Source: Affinirhizobium lemnae
GTDB taxonomy: Bacteria > Pseudomonadota > Alphaproteobacteria > Rhizobiales > Rhizobiaceae
Reading direction: 5' to 3'
Length of the DNA stretch: 63,426 bases
Assembly (NCBI RefSeq): GCF_022968395.1
Contig: NZ_JALJQZ010000023.1
Location: 1-63,426, forward strand
Program-made: the position numbers and the translations under genes
Shown: one piece after another, positions 1 through 7,596 of the stretch
Position numbering within the stretch: position 1 is the stretch's first letter
How the letters are laid out: every line of letters begins with the position of its first letter
The notes under the pieces: model-generated
The model's database searches: none
Told to the model about the DNA's origin: nothing
The model's input: only the letters and a program-made list of their open reading frames with translations

Positions 1-74
1 GGCGTTCAGCCCCCAGGAGTGCTCCAACTACTTCAGACATGCAGGTTATGGTTCAATTTAAAACTGACAGACTC
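1..74 (+). mobile_element. Right end of an IS630-family insertion sequence
   Basis: The first 61 bases encode the C-terminus of an IS630-type transposase. About 13 bases of non-coding terminal repeat (ending ACTGACAGACTC) follow. Directly after comes TA (75-76), the dinucleotide that IS630/Tc1 elements target and duplicate. The TA lies where a GNAT acetyltransferase gene on the other strand should continue into a Tyr codon, so the coding frame breaks exactly at this junction. The rest of the element lies outside the window, so family and length cannot be confirmed here. Confidence 0.75.
2..61 (+). CDS. IS630-family transposase, C-terminal fragment
   Basis: Only the last 19 codons and the TAA stop are inside the window. 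They read AFSPQECSNYFRHAGYGSI. IS630 transposases typically end in a Ser/Thr-Pro-x-Glu-Cys-x-Asn-Tyr-Phe-x-x-Ala-Gly-Tyr stretch, which matches closely. The catalytic DDE core is upstream of the window. The fragment is followed at once by the terminal inverted repeat and a TA target, as expected for the end of an intact element. It is too short for a confident family call on its own; the position at the gene break supports it. Confidence 0.7.
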   Translation, partial: AFSPQECSNYFRHAGYGSI

Positions 75-640
75 TAGCCGGTCAGCCTGCCATTCTGCAT
101 CAGACCAAGTGCATGGCGCGGCGGGGCGATCCATGCGCGCAGAAACGCGGTTCGCTCTTCGGGAAAGGCGCGTCGGTCGAATTGCGCAATCGCTCTGAAG
201 GCTGATGGATCAAGCGCGATTACCTTTGGCGAGACGATTGTATCGCTCTTGAAATACCCGCTCCAGCGTATCGTATTATAATAGGGGTTGAAACCCATGC
301 GCGCATAATTGGCCTGCTGCTGTGGTACGCCATCCAGTCCCACCGTTCGGCCTTCGAGATAGGCCATGCCGTGATCCCACACGCGTCGGCCCAGGCCCTT
401 CCCGCGAAAATCCGGATGACTGATGTAGAGACCGATGAAGCCAAAAGTTTCACCGTAGCGCACAGCGGAAATCGCCGAGGCAAGTTTTCCCTCAATGAAA
501 CAGCCGAAGAAGCCGTTCGGGTCGGCGGCGAAAAAGGGCTCAGCATCATCAAGGCCGGGGTTCCATCCTTCTGCCTTTGCCCAGTCCAGCAGGGTGTACA
601 GGTCGGAAAGGTTCAGATTGCGGATGTGCGGCTCGCTCAT
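74..640 (-). pseudogene. GNAT N-acetyltransferase, 3' end lost to IS insertion
   Basis: The 188-residue product carries a GNAT fold with the acetyl-CoA loop FRGKGLGRRVW near residues 78-88. Related two-domain GNAT proteins (Acetyltransf_18 type) run to roughly 280-300 residues, with a second domain whose start resembles the last residues here. The frame stops at a TAG built from the TA target plus the first base of the IS. The start at 640 overlaps the racemase stop as ATGA. It is the last gene of the ABC/racemase operon; substrate unknown. The N-terminal GNAT domain may still fold, but the gene is best treated as disrupted. Confidence 0.7.
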
Positions 641-1380
641 GCCAGCATCGCTTCCGGTGCAAAAGAGGTCAAAGCGCCGAGATAGGGTTTGGGGAGCGGT
701 GGCGCATAGGCGCCGATCTTCGACGTGGTGAGACCAAGCGAGATGAGACATTCCGCCTGTTTCACGGCTGCGGCCACGCCGTCGATGACCGGCACGCCGA
801 ACTCCTTGCGCAGATCCGCCGTTAGGTCCGCCATGCCTGCACATCCCAGCACGATGGCTTCGGCTCTATCGTCGCGCAGTGCCATTTCCATCTGCTGGCA
901 CAGTCTGGCGCGGGCGTTGGAGGAGGGGTCTTCCAGAGAGAGAACCGGGATATCGGCGGCCCGCACCTTTGCGCGTCCCGCCATGCCATAGCGATGGACA
1001 AGGTGTTCGAGCGGTAGGCGCGAGCGCTCCATTGTCGTGACGATTGTGATCCGCTGGGCGATGAAGGCGGCGGCGGCGAGCGCCGCTTCGCAGATGCCAA
1101 TCACTGGAATGTTTGCCAGAGCGCGGGCGGCATCCAGCCCCGTATCGTCGAAACAGGAGATGATGGCCGCTTGCGCGCCAGATCTTTCACCCGCTGCGAT
1201 TTCCATCAGCAGGCCGGGAATGGCAAGTGCTTCGTCATAGTAGCCTTCGATCGATACCGGCCCCATGGACGATGTGACTGCGACGACCTCGGTGCCGTGG
1301 GCTGCAACCAGCCTCGCGGCATGGGCAGCCGTCGCGGTCATACTTGCGGTGGTATTTGGATTGACCAGCAGGATCTTCAT
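637..1380 (-). CDS. Asp/Glu/hydantoin racemase family protein
   Basis: The 247-residue protein belongs to the cofactor-independent Asp/Glu/hydantoin racemase superfamily. The N-terminal MKILLVNPNTT strand is typical of hydantoin racemases, and the two catalytic cysteines are visible at C76 (SCFDD) and C180 (LGCAGM), spaced as in known hydantoin racemases. These enzymes interconvert D- and L-5-substituted hydantoins or related amides by a two-base mechanism in the cytoplasm. Its ATG overlaps the upstream permease stop by one base (TGATG), so it is translationally coupled to the importer. The imported compound may therefore be a hydantoin, ureide or related amide; the true substrate cannot be read from sequence. 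Confidence 0.85.
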   Translation of the reverse strand: MKILLVNPNTTASMTATAAHAARLVAAHGTEVVAVTSSMGPVSIEGYYDEALAIPGLLMEIAAGERSGAQAAIISCFDDTGLDAARALANIPVIGICEAALAAAAFIAQRITIVTTMERSRLPLEHLVHRYGMAGRAKVRAADIPVLSLEDPSSNARARLCQQMEMALRDDRAEAIVLGCAGMADLTADLRKEFGVPVIDGVAAAVKQAECLISLGLTTSKIGAYAPPLPKPYLGALTSFAPEAMLA

Positions 1381-2198
1381 CAGCCGCGTGTCCTGCGGCG
1401 GTTGAGAAGGGCGATCAGACCGAGTGTTCCGGCAATCACGAGGAAAGAGAAAACGGTGGTTACTGTGCCCAGCGCATAAAGAACCGGCGTCGTGACGTTG
1501 GTCGTCATACCATAAATCTCCAGCGGCAGCGTATTGTAGGTGCCGGATGTCATCAGCGTTCGTGCAAACTCGTCATAGGAGAGCGTGAAGCCGAACAGGC
1601 CGACACCGACGAGCGATGGCGCGATCATCGGCAACACCACATAGCGGAATGTCTGCCAGGCACTGGCTCCCAGATCTCGCGCCGCTTCTTCGTAAGAGGG
1701 CGAGAAGCGGTTGAACACGGCGAACATGATCAGCACACCGAAGGGCAGGGTCCAGGTCAGGTGCGCGCCGAAGGCCGAGGAGAACCATGCGGGCTGTACG
1801 CCTGCCTGCTGAAACATGACGCCGATCCCGAGCGAGATGATGATCGACGGGACCACAAGGCTGGCGATGGAGAGGTAGAAGAGCGCGGTTGCGCCGATGA
1901 ATTTTCGGCGAAAGGCAAGGCCCGCCAGAAGCGACACCAGAACCGTGACGGCCATGACCATGAGGCCAAGCGCTGCCGAGCGCCGGAAGGAGCCGCCGAA
2001 ATCGCCCACGGCCTGGGTTTCCAGCAAGTTCGCAAACCAGTGCAGCGAAACCCCGTTCAGCGGAAAGGTGAGCCCGCCGTTTTCGCCCTGAAACGAGAGG
2101 ATGACGATGGCCGACAGCGGCCCATAGAGAAACAGCACGAAGATCGCGAAGAAGAAGGCCAGGATATAGAACTCTCGGGAGCGTTTATCTGCGTACAT
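1380..2198 (-). CDS. ABC transporter permease, PotC type
   Basis: The 272-residue integral membrane protein has about six predicted hydrophobic helices. The binding-protein-dependent transport signature lies near residues 165-185 (EEAARDLGASAWQTF), which contacts the ATPase. It resembles PotC/PotI, the second permease of polyamine/putrescine-type importers, a family that also includes opine, thiamine and sulfate relatives. It lies one base downstream of the PotB-like permease and overlaps the racemase start. The substrate is not necessarily a polyamine. Confidence 0.88.
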   Translation of the reverse strand: MYADKRSREFYILAFFFAIFVLFLYGPLSAIVILSFQGENGGLTFPLNGVSLHWFANLLETQAVGDFGGSFRRSAALGLMVMAVTVLVSLLAGLAFRRKFIGATALFYLSIASLVVPSIIISLGIGVMFQQAGVQPAWFSSAFGAHLTWTLPFGVLIMFAVFNRFSPSYEEAARDLGASAWQTFRYVVLPMIAPSLVGVGLFGFTLSYDEFARTLMTSGTYNTLPLEIYGMTTNVTTPVLYALGTVTTVFSFLVIAGTLGLIALLNRRRTRG

Positions 2199-2199
2199 C

Positions 2200-3105
2200 T
2201 CAAAGCTCCTTGCGAATATCGACGATGCGCAGAATGCCTGCGACCATGGAAAGAACGAGGATCAGAAGCACAACGGCATTAGCCGCCGCCGCCGGATATT
2301 GCAGCAGGGACATCTGGTTCTTCATCATCAGTGCCACGGATGCGCTTTGCCCACCGGACATGACCTGAACGGTCGAGAAATCCGCCATGACCAAGGTGAC
2401 TACGAAAATGGTGCCGATGGCCATGCCGGGTTTGGCCAGTGGAATGATGACATTCGTCAGCACCTGCCAGCTTGTGGCGCCTGCATCGCGTGCTGCTTCC
2501 ACCAGCGATTTATCGATGCGCATCAACGTATTGAAAATCGGCGTCACCATGAAGAGCGTGTAGAGATGCACCATGGCCAGCACGACAGCGAAATCCGAAT
2601 AGAGCAGCCATTCGACTGGTTCGGACACGAGTCCGGAATTGACGAGGCCGGAATTGATCAACCCGTTTCGCCCGAGAACCGGGATCCAGGAAATCATGCG
2701 GATGATGTTCGAGGTGAGGAACGGCACTGTGCACACCAGAAACAGCACCATCTGCATCGCCGTGGTTCTGATGTGGAATGCCAGGAAATAGGCGACCCAG
2801 AAGCCGATGAACAGTGTAATGGCCCAGACAAGGACCGCGAATTTCAATGTGTTGAGATAGGTCTTCCAGGTCACCCAGGAACCGAGCGTCTCGACATAGT
2901 TCATGGTGAGAAAGTCGGGATACATCTGGGCGAAGTCATAGTCCCAGAAGCTAACCACGAGGATCATCAGAAGCGGAAGCGCAAGGAAGACGCCGAGAAT
3001 GACCGTGAGCGGCGCGGCCTGCAGATAGGCGGCAAGCTTCGGCGAGATGCGGATGTTCCGCTTCGGCTTCGACTCTCCAACGCCTATGAAACGTACTGTT
3101 GCCAT
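2200..3105 (-). CDS. ABC transporter permease, PotB type
   Basis: The 301-residue inner-membrane permease has a cytoplasmic N-terminus of about 30 residues, then about six transmembrane helices and the EAA loop VEAARDAGATSWQVL. It matches the PotB/PotH class that pairs with PotC/PotI. A 244-base gap containing paired GC-rich repeats separates it from the binding-protein gene upstream. A gap of one base separates it from the next permease gene. The ATG at 3105 is preceded by AAAGGAGA, a strong ribosome-binding site, so this gene can be initiated independently of the upstream gene. Confidence 0.88.
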   Translation of the reverse strand: MATVRFIGVGESKPKRNIRISPKLAAYLQAAPLTVILGVFLALPLLMILVVSFWDYDFAQMYPDFLTMNYVETLGSWVTWKTYLNTLKFAVLVWAITLFIGFWVAYFLAFHIRTTAMQMVLFLVCTVPFLTSNIIRMISWIPVLGRNGLINSGLVNSGLVSEPVEWLLYSDFAVVLAMVHLYTLFMVTPIFNTLMRIDKSLVEAARDAGATSWQVLTNVIIPLAKPGMAIGTIFVVTLVMADFSTVQVMSGGQSASVALMMKNQMSLLQYPAAAANAVVLLILVLSMVAGILRIVDIRKEL

Positions 3106-3127
3106 GGATCGTCTCTCCTTTGGGATT

Positions 3128-3340
3128 CCCCCTCTGGCCTGCCAGCCATCTCCCCCACAAGGGGGGAGACAACAAGCGGCACAGTCTCATCCTCCGTTGG
3201 AGGTGTATCTGCGCAGTTGCCTCCGCAGACTAGTCATCGTTCCCATGCTTCCGTTTCGCCTGCATTGCCGGTGAAGTGGAGGCGTCGCCGCGGTCTTCCC
3301 TCCCCCTTGTGGGAGGGTGGCCGGCAGGCCGGGAGGGGCT
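3128..3340. repeat. Paired GC-rich palindromic repeat (copy A), inside operon
   Basis: Two arms face each other: 3128-3169 and 3298-3340. The reverse complement of the right arm aligns with the left over its length with few mismatches; both contain GGCCTGCC and CCCACAAGGGGG. Each arm is also a local hairpin (CTCCCCC, short loop, GGGGGGAG). The unit lies between the binding-protein gene and the first permease gene. It shares its core with copies at 31632-31809 and 36281-36467, so it is a dispersed intergenic element, similar in style to rhizobial RIME-type mosaics. In an mRNA it could stabilise the upstream binding-protein message; that is inference. Confidence 0.75.
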
Positions 3341-3349
3341 TTGTTGCCC

Positions 3350-4639
3350 TTACGCCGCGATGAATTCGTTCCAGCGGCGAACCATGTAGCGGTCTTCGTC
3401 CATGACGGAGTTCCAGCAGGCGACCTTGCCCATACGGTCCTCGAAGGAGCCGCCATCGCGCACGGCACCGGCCTTTTCCATGACCTTGCCTTCCGGCGAG
3501 AGAATGTCGCCCTTGGCAGCCTTGCCTTCGATCCAGTAGCCCCACTCGTCGTCTGTCATGAACTTCTTGGCCGTATCCATGCAGGCGGAATAATAGCCCT
3601 GACGGTTGAGATAGCCGCCGACCCAGCCGGATGTGTACCAGTTGATGTATTCGTAAGCCGCGTCGAGCTGCGCGCCCTTCAGATGTGCGGCAAGGCCCAG
3701 ACCGCCGCCCCACGAACGGTAACCTTCCTTCAGCGGCTGGTATTTGCAGGCAATGCCCTTGGAGCGGACGGCGGCAACTGCAGGCGACCACATGGACTGG
3801 ATGACCACTTCGCCGGACGCCATCAGGTTCACTGATTCATCGAAGCTCTTCCAGAAGGCGCGGAACTGTCCGGCTTTCTTCATTTCAATGAGGAAGGCGA
3901 TGGTCTTATCGATCTCTTCCTTCGTCATGTTGCCCTTGTCGGCATATTTGATCTTGCCCGAGGCTTCCATGATCATCGCCGCATCCATGATGCCGATGGA
4001 CGGGATATTCAGGATGGCGGTCTTGCCCTTAAAGGCCGGATCGAGAATATCCGCCCAGGTGGTGATTTCGCGGCCGACGAGGTCCGGACGAATGCCGAGC
4101 GTATCGGCATTGTAGATGGTCGGCATCATGGTGAACCATTCGGTTTCGCTCTTGGCGAAGGTCTTGGTGCCGGGCTTTTCTACATAGCCGACCGTGTGGG
4201 GCGCGGTGCCCTGCGCAATCACGCTATCGGGCTTCAACTTGCCGTTCTTGAACAGCGGAACGACCTTGTCATAGTATTTCAGCTTCTTGACATCCATGGG
4301 CTGGATGACGCCTGCCGGATAGACCTTCTTCAGGATCCAGTATTCGATATCGGCGATATCGTAGGAATTCGGCTGCGTCACGGCGCGCTGGGCGGCGGCG
4401 TCGGAATCGGTCGCCGTCATTTCCAGCGTGATGCCGAGGTCCTTCTTGCACTGTTCGGCAATGGCGTTGATGTTGGAAACGCCGGTGCCGAACTGGCGCA
4501 GCGTGATCTTGCTCTGCGCCCAGATGGTCGGAAAACCGGTGATGGCGCCGGAACCGGCGGCGAGGCCCGCGGCGGCGGATGCGGTTTTCAGAAGGCTGCG
4601 GCGGGTCAGGCCCGAAGGCTTGTTCGTCTTGTCGGTCAT
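3350..4639 (-). CDS. ABC transporter substrate-binding protein, PotD type, Tat-exported
   Basis: The 429-residue periplasmic protein starts at 4639. A longer reading upstream is out of character, whereas this start gives a twin-arginine signal (TRRSLLKTASAAAGLAAG) in the first 35 residues. The mature part resembles PotD/PotF-like extracellular solute-binding proteins that deliver ligands to a PotBC-type permease pair. A Tat signal implies that the protein folds before export. It lies between the ATPase gene (50 bases upstream) and the repeat-containing gap before the permeases. The ligand is unknown; the neighbouring racemase suggests an amide, hydantoin or amino-acid-like compound. Confidence 0.85.
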   Translation of the reverse strand: MTDKTNKPSGLTRRSLLKTASAAAGLAAGSGAITGFPTIWAQSKITLRQFGTGVSNINAIAEQCKKDLGITLEMTATDSDAAAQRAVTQPNSYDIADIEYWILKKVYPAGVIQPMDVKKLKYYDKVVPLFKNGKLKPDSVIAQGTAPHTVGYVEKPGTKTFAKSETEWFTMMPTIYNADTLGIRPDLVGREITTWADILDPAFKGKTAILNIPSIGIMDAAMIMEASGKIKYADKGNMTKEEIDKTIAFLIEMKKAGQFRAFWKSFDESVNLMASGEVVIQSMWSPAVAAVRSKGIACKYQPLKEGYRSWGGGLGLAAHLKGAQLDAAYEYINWYTSGWVGGYLNRQGYYSACMDTAKKFMTDDEWGYWIEGKAAKGDILSPEGKVMEKAGAVRDGGSFEDRMGKVACWNSVMDEDRYMVRRWNEFIAA

Positions 4640-4689
4640 GCCATGTTCCTCTCTGGTTTTTATTGTGCTGGTGTTTGTTGCGCTGCTTA

Positions 4690-5775
4690 TTATTGAGCCT
4701 TTCCGAGGACGATGACGTCCCCGGCATCCCAGGATAGCTGAATGGCTTCGCCAACCTTGATCGGCTGTTCGAAGAACTCTCTGTCGCTGATGATTGCGGT
4801 GAACTCCTCGATCCCAGCGCCGGTGGCGGTGAGCTTCACGGAGGAGCCGCGATATTCGATATTGGAGACACTGCCGGTGAAGCCCAGCCCATCCTGCGCG
4901 GCCTTGCCGATCTGCACACGGTCGGTGCGGATGGCGAGGTCGACCGGGCCGCCTTCTGGTATGCCGCAAGCCGGGGCGCTGAATGTGCCGCCTGCCAGTA
5001 CTGTGAGTGAAAGGCCTGACGGCGTGGACGACGTGGCGCGCCCGGAGATCACGTTATGGTCGCCCATGAAGCGGGCGACGAAGGCCGTCGCCGGACGTTC
5101 GAACACAGTGCGCGGCGCGGCTGCCTGCTCGATGCGGCCATCGTTCATGACGACGATGATATCCGCCAGCGCCATGGCCTCTTCCTGGCTGTGGGTCACA
5201 TGTACGAAGGTGATGCCAAGCGATGTCTGCAGTTTTTTAAGTTCGGCGCGCATGCGGATCTTCAGGAAGGGATCGAGCGCCGAAAGCGGTTCGTCCAGCA
5301 GCAGCGCTTCCGGGTCGGTGATCAGCGCACGGGCAAGCGCCACGCGTTGCTGCTGGCCGCCAGAAAGTTGCGCCGGACGGCGGCTGGCATAGGGCTCAAG
5401 CTGCATCAGCTTCAGCATATCCAGCGCCTTGGCGCGGCGCGTCTCCTTGTCCACGCCCTTCATCTTCATCGAAAAGGCGACATTGTCGACCAGATCGAGA
5501 TGTGGAAACAGCGCATAGGACTGGAACATCATGGCGGTGCCCCGTTCGGCAGGGGCAAGATCCGTGACATTCTTGTTGCCGAGAAGAATATCGCCACCTG
5601 ATACGCTTTCGTGGCCCGCAATCATCCGCAAGGTGGACGTCTTGCCGCAACCGGAAGGGCCAAGAAGGCAGCAATAGCTTCCAGCCGGAATCTTCAGGCT
5701 GATGGCATGAACTGCGGTTGTGTTTCCGTAGATCTTGGAAACTGACGCAATTTCTATCTCGGCTGCTTTGCTCAT
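4690..5775 (-). CDS. ABC transporter ATP-binding protein, PotA type
   Basis: The 361-residue ATPase has Walker A GPSGCGKST, signature LSGGQQQR and Walker B LLLDEPLSALD, followed by a C-terminal TOBE-like regulatory domain of roughly 110 residues, as in PotA/CysA/MalK-type importers. The start at 5775 is chosen because GAAGGAG lies just upstream; a frame extension to 5850 lacks this. It is the first gene of the operon ATPase, binding protein, permease, permease, racemase, GNAT. The divergent GntR regulator and its candidate operators lie directly upstream. Confidence 0.9.
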   Translation of the reverse strand: MSKAAEIEIASVSKIYGNTTAVHAISLKIPAGSYCCLLGPSGCGKTSTLRMIAGHESVSGGDILLGNKNVTDLAPAERGTAMMFQSYALFPHLDLVDNVAFSMKMKGVDKETRRAKALDMLKLMQLEPYASRRPAQLSGGQQQRVALARALITDPEALLLDEPLSALDPFLKIRMRAELKKLQTSLGITFVHVTHSQEEAMALADIIVVMNDGRIEQAAAPRTVFERPATAFVARFMGDHNVISGRATSSTPSGLSLTVLAGGTFSAPACGIPEGGPVDLAIRTDRVQIGKAAQDGLGFTGSVSNIEYRGSSVKLTATGAGIEEFTAIISDREFFEQPIKVGEAIQLSWDAGDVIVLGKAQ

Positions 5776-6023
5776 GCACGTCTCCTTCAAGATAGGACTC
5801 ATGCATGTCGCGCTCACCGGATTCGGCTGAGCGGAACGAACATGCATCAAGTCAAAATCTTACAGCGTCGTTTGCGCGTTCAATCGAACGCGCCGCGCTG
5901 TAACGATGCATGGTTCGTGCCAAGTTCATTGCTGCGGCGTTTCCGAAGCTCCGAAAGCAAGGTTCTGTTAATTTGTGCACTGCACGCACAATGAAGGAGC
6001 ACGACGTGCTCAAAATTTTAGCG

Positions 6024-6035
6024 ATCGTATACGAT
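6024..6035. promoter_or_regulatory. Candidate GntR operator, perfect 12-bp palindrome
   Basis: ATCGTATACGAT is a perfect palindrome lying between the divergent ABC operon and the GntR gene. It has the GTATAC core common to operators of FadR-subfamily GntR regulators. Its position, about 100 bases before the regulator start and 250 bases before the operon start, suits autoregulation and ligand-dependent control of the importer. Confidence 0.6.
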
Positions 6036-6046
6036 GTAGTGGTGTT

Positions 6047-6058
6047 ATTGTATTCCAT
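6047..6058. promoter_or_regulatory. Second, degenerate GntR half-operator
   Basis: ATTGTATTCCAT matches the perfect palindrome at 6024-6035 at 9 of 12 positions. The two centres lie 23 bp apart, about two helical turns, which would place two dimers on the same face of DNA. It is supported only by similarity and spacing. Confidence 0.45.
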
Positions 6059-6132
6059 ACGCCATTCAAGTGGAACGTGCTTTCCTTTGCGGCGTATCTC
6101 AGAGTACAGTCCGTCAGAAACCGGATCCCGCC

Positions 6133-6843
6133 ATGCAGATCAGCGACAAGATTTCCCCCTTCGATATCGCCCCGGATGATCGCGCTTTGGCCATTCGGGA
6201 TGCTCTTCGCAACGCGATTGTCGACCGCCGTCTGGCGCCGGGGACCAAGCTTTCGGAAAGTGAAGTCGGCATGCTGTTCGAGGCCAGCCGCACTGTAGTT
6301 CGTGCCTCTTTACAGATGCTTGCATTTGAAGGCTTGGTAAAGGCGGAACGAAACAGGGGTGCTTTTGTATCCAATCCTACCCCGGATGAAGCGCGTCAGG
6401 TTTTTGCCTCGAGACGCCTGCTGGAACCCGGCATCGTGCTTGCCGCAATGGAGCGCCTAACCTCTACCGATCTAGAGCGCTTTCGTCGGCATCTGGAGGA
6501 AGAAACGCAGTATATGAGCCAGCGTGGGCCAGCGGCGCGGCGCGCGGAGATCAAGGCCTCCGGCGATTTTCATCTCATGCTGGCGGAAGTTTCCGGTAAT
6601 GTCATCCTCCAGCGTTTTATGGATGAACTTATTGCGCGCTCTTCGCTCGTCATCGCTCTTTACGGAAACACAGGCGTTTCGCGTTGCGGCCACAATGAGC
6701 ATGCCGATATTCTGGAGGCGCTGGAGGCGCGCGATGCGGCACGGGCGAGCGCCATCATGCTGCATCACATAGACCATATCGAAGCGGATCTGGATCTGCG
6801 CGTGCGCGATGGCTTGGCCCTGAAAGATGCGCTCGATATCTGA
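6133..6843 (+). CDS. GntR family transcriptional regulator, FadR subfamily
   Basis: The 236-residue protein has an N-terminal winged helix-turn-helix (about residues 18-80, including LSESEVGMLFEASRTVVR and a wing ending RGAFVSNPT). An all-helical FCD ligand-binding domain follows, with the metal/ligand-binding residues D and H around DFHLML and HNEH and HH near the C-terminus. The family usually responds to small carboxylates or amino-acid derivatives. It is divergent from the ABC/racemase operon and probably controls it through the dyads at 6024-6058. The chosen ATG gives a normal family length; a longer in-frame start at 6070 would run through the candidate promoter region. Confidence 0.85.
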   Translation: MQISDKISPFDIAPDDRALAIRDALRNAIVDRRLAPGTKLSESEVGMLFEASRTVVRASLQMLAFEGLVKAERNRGAFVSNPTPDEARQVFASRRLLEPGIVLAAMERLTSTDLERFRRHLEEETQYMSQRGPAARRAEIKASGDFHLMLAEVSGNVILQRFMDELIARSSLVIALYGNTGVSRCGHNEHADILEALEARDAARASAIMLHHIDHIEADLDLRVRDGLALKDALDI

Positions 6844-7210
6844 CTCTCGTCTGACCTCTGAAAGAAGGAGATAGGTGGGGTGATCTGGGTTCGGACCGAA
6901 AGACTGCTTAGCGAGGTAAATCTTTATTTTTCAGACCTAACGTGCAATAGGTCATGTACAAGCCAGATAACTAAAACAGAATACGCTTCATCGTCTCGTC
7001 GAGGTTCAGGAAGTTGTGCAGTGGAAATGATCAAGTGACGGTGTAGTCACGACTGATAATACGAATAAACCGATTTACCAGGAATTGGGCGGAGGATGGA
7101 CTATTGTGTTTCATCCGAAGCGGTTATCTTCTTGGAACCGGTTGGCGTGTTCGGCGTTCTTGCCGGGATGATATCGATTGATGTGCTGAAAAGGCGCACA
7201 AGGAGGAAAG
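6844..7210. other. Intergenic region with two short dyads
   Basis: No convincing gene is seen in this relatively AT-rich stretch. Two symmetrical elements stand out: GACCTA-N8-TAGGTC at 6934-6953 and GTGAC-N6-GTCAC at 7035-7050. Either could be an operator for the downstream secreted-protein gene. A strong ribosome-binding site (AAGGAGG) ends the region just before 7211. Confidence 0.35.
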
Positions 7211-7540
7211 ATGTTTAAGGCGATCCAGGCAGCCGGAGTGGCGCTCACCATGGCAGCAGCAGCCGTCGTCAGTTCAGTCCCGGCAGGGGCGCAGGACCTT
7301 GAATTGCGCATCGGCCCCGATGGCGTTCGCCCCGTCATTCGCGATAATGACCGCCGTGGTCCTCCGCCGCCACGCCGTGGCTGTGATGAGCGTGAGGCCC
7401 GTGCAGCCGCTCGTGAGGCAGGTCTGCGTGACCCGGAAGTGGTTCGTGTAACCCCCGGTCGTGTTATCGTGGAGGGCTATACGCGCCGTGGACTGGAGCG
7501 CATTACCTTCGCCAACGAGCGCGGTTGCCCGGAAATCTGA
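7211..7540 (+). CDS. Small secreted protein of unknown function
   Basis: The 109-residue product begins with a clear Sec signal peptide (residues 1-28, cleavage after AGAQ or similar). The mature part is about 80 residues, with a Pro/Arg-rich stretch (RRGPPPPRRG), two cysteines and a YTRRGLERITFA motif. It resembles small periplasmic proteins that are common and uncharacterised in Rhizobiaceae. An AAGGAGG ribosome-binding site supports the start. A hairpin terminator at 7571 follows. No function is assigned. Confidence 0.75.
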   Translation: MFKAIQAAGVALTMAAAAVVSSVPAGAQDLELRIGPDGVRPVIRDNDRRGPPPPRRGCDEREARAAAREAGLRDPEVVRVTPGRVIVEGYTRRGLERITFANERGCPEI

Positions 7541-7570
7541 TCCGATAGATCACAGACGTATCTGCAAGAG

Positions 7571-7590
7571 CCCGCCATCTGGCGGGTTCT
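7571..7590 (+). terminator. Rho-independent terminator, possibly bidirectional
   Basis: A CCCGCC stem with an ATCT loop pairs with GGCGGG (7571-7586) and is followed by TTCTTT. It lies between two convergent genes, the small secreted protein and the glycerophosphodiesterase-like gene. It probably serves the first. Confidence 0.7.
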
Positions 7591-7596
7591 TTGCGT

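Noticed and set aside
2299..3363. Open frame of 354 codons on the plus strand across the permease gene
   Set aside because: It is antisense to a permease with clear family motifs, and the translation is low-complexity His/Arg/Asp-rich sequence typical of a shadow frame.
6934..6953. LuxR/TraR-type 20-bp box
   Set aside because: Only the outer six bases are symmetrical; the core does not match a tra or lux box, and no LuxR gene is nearby.
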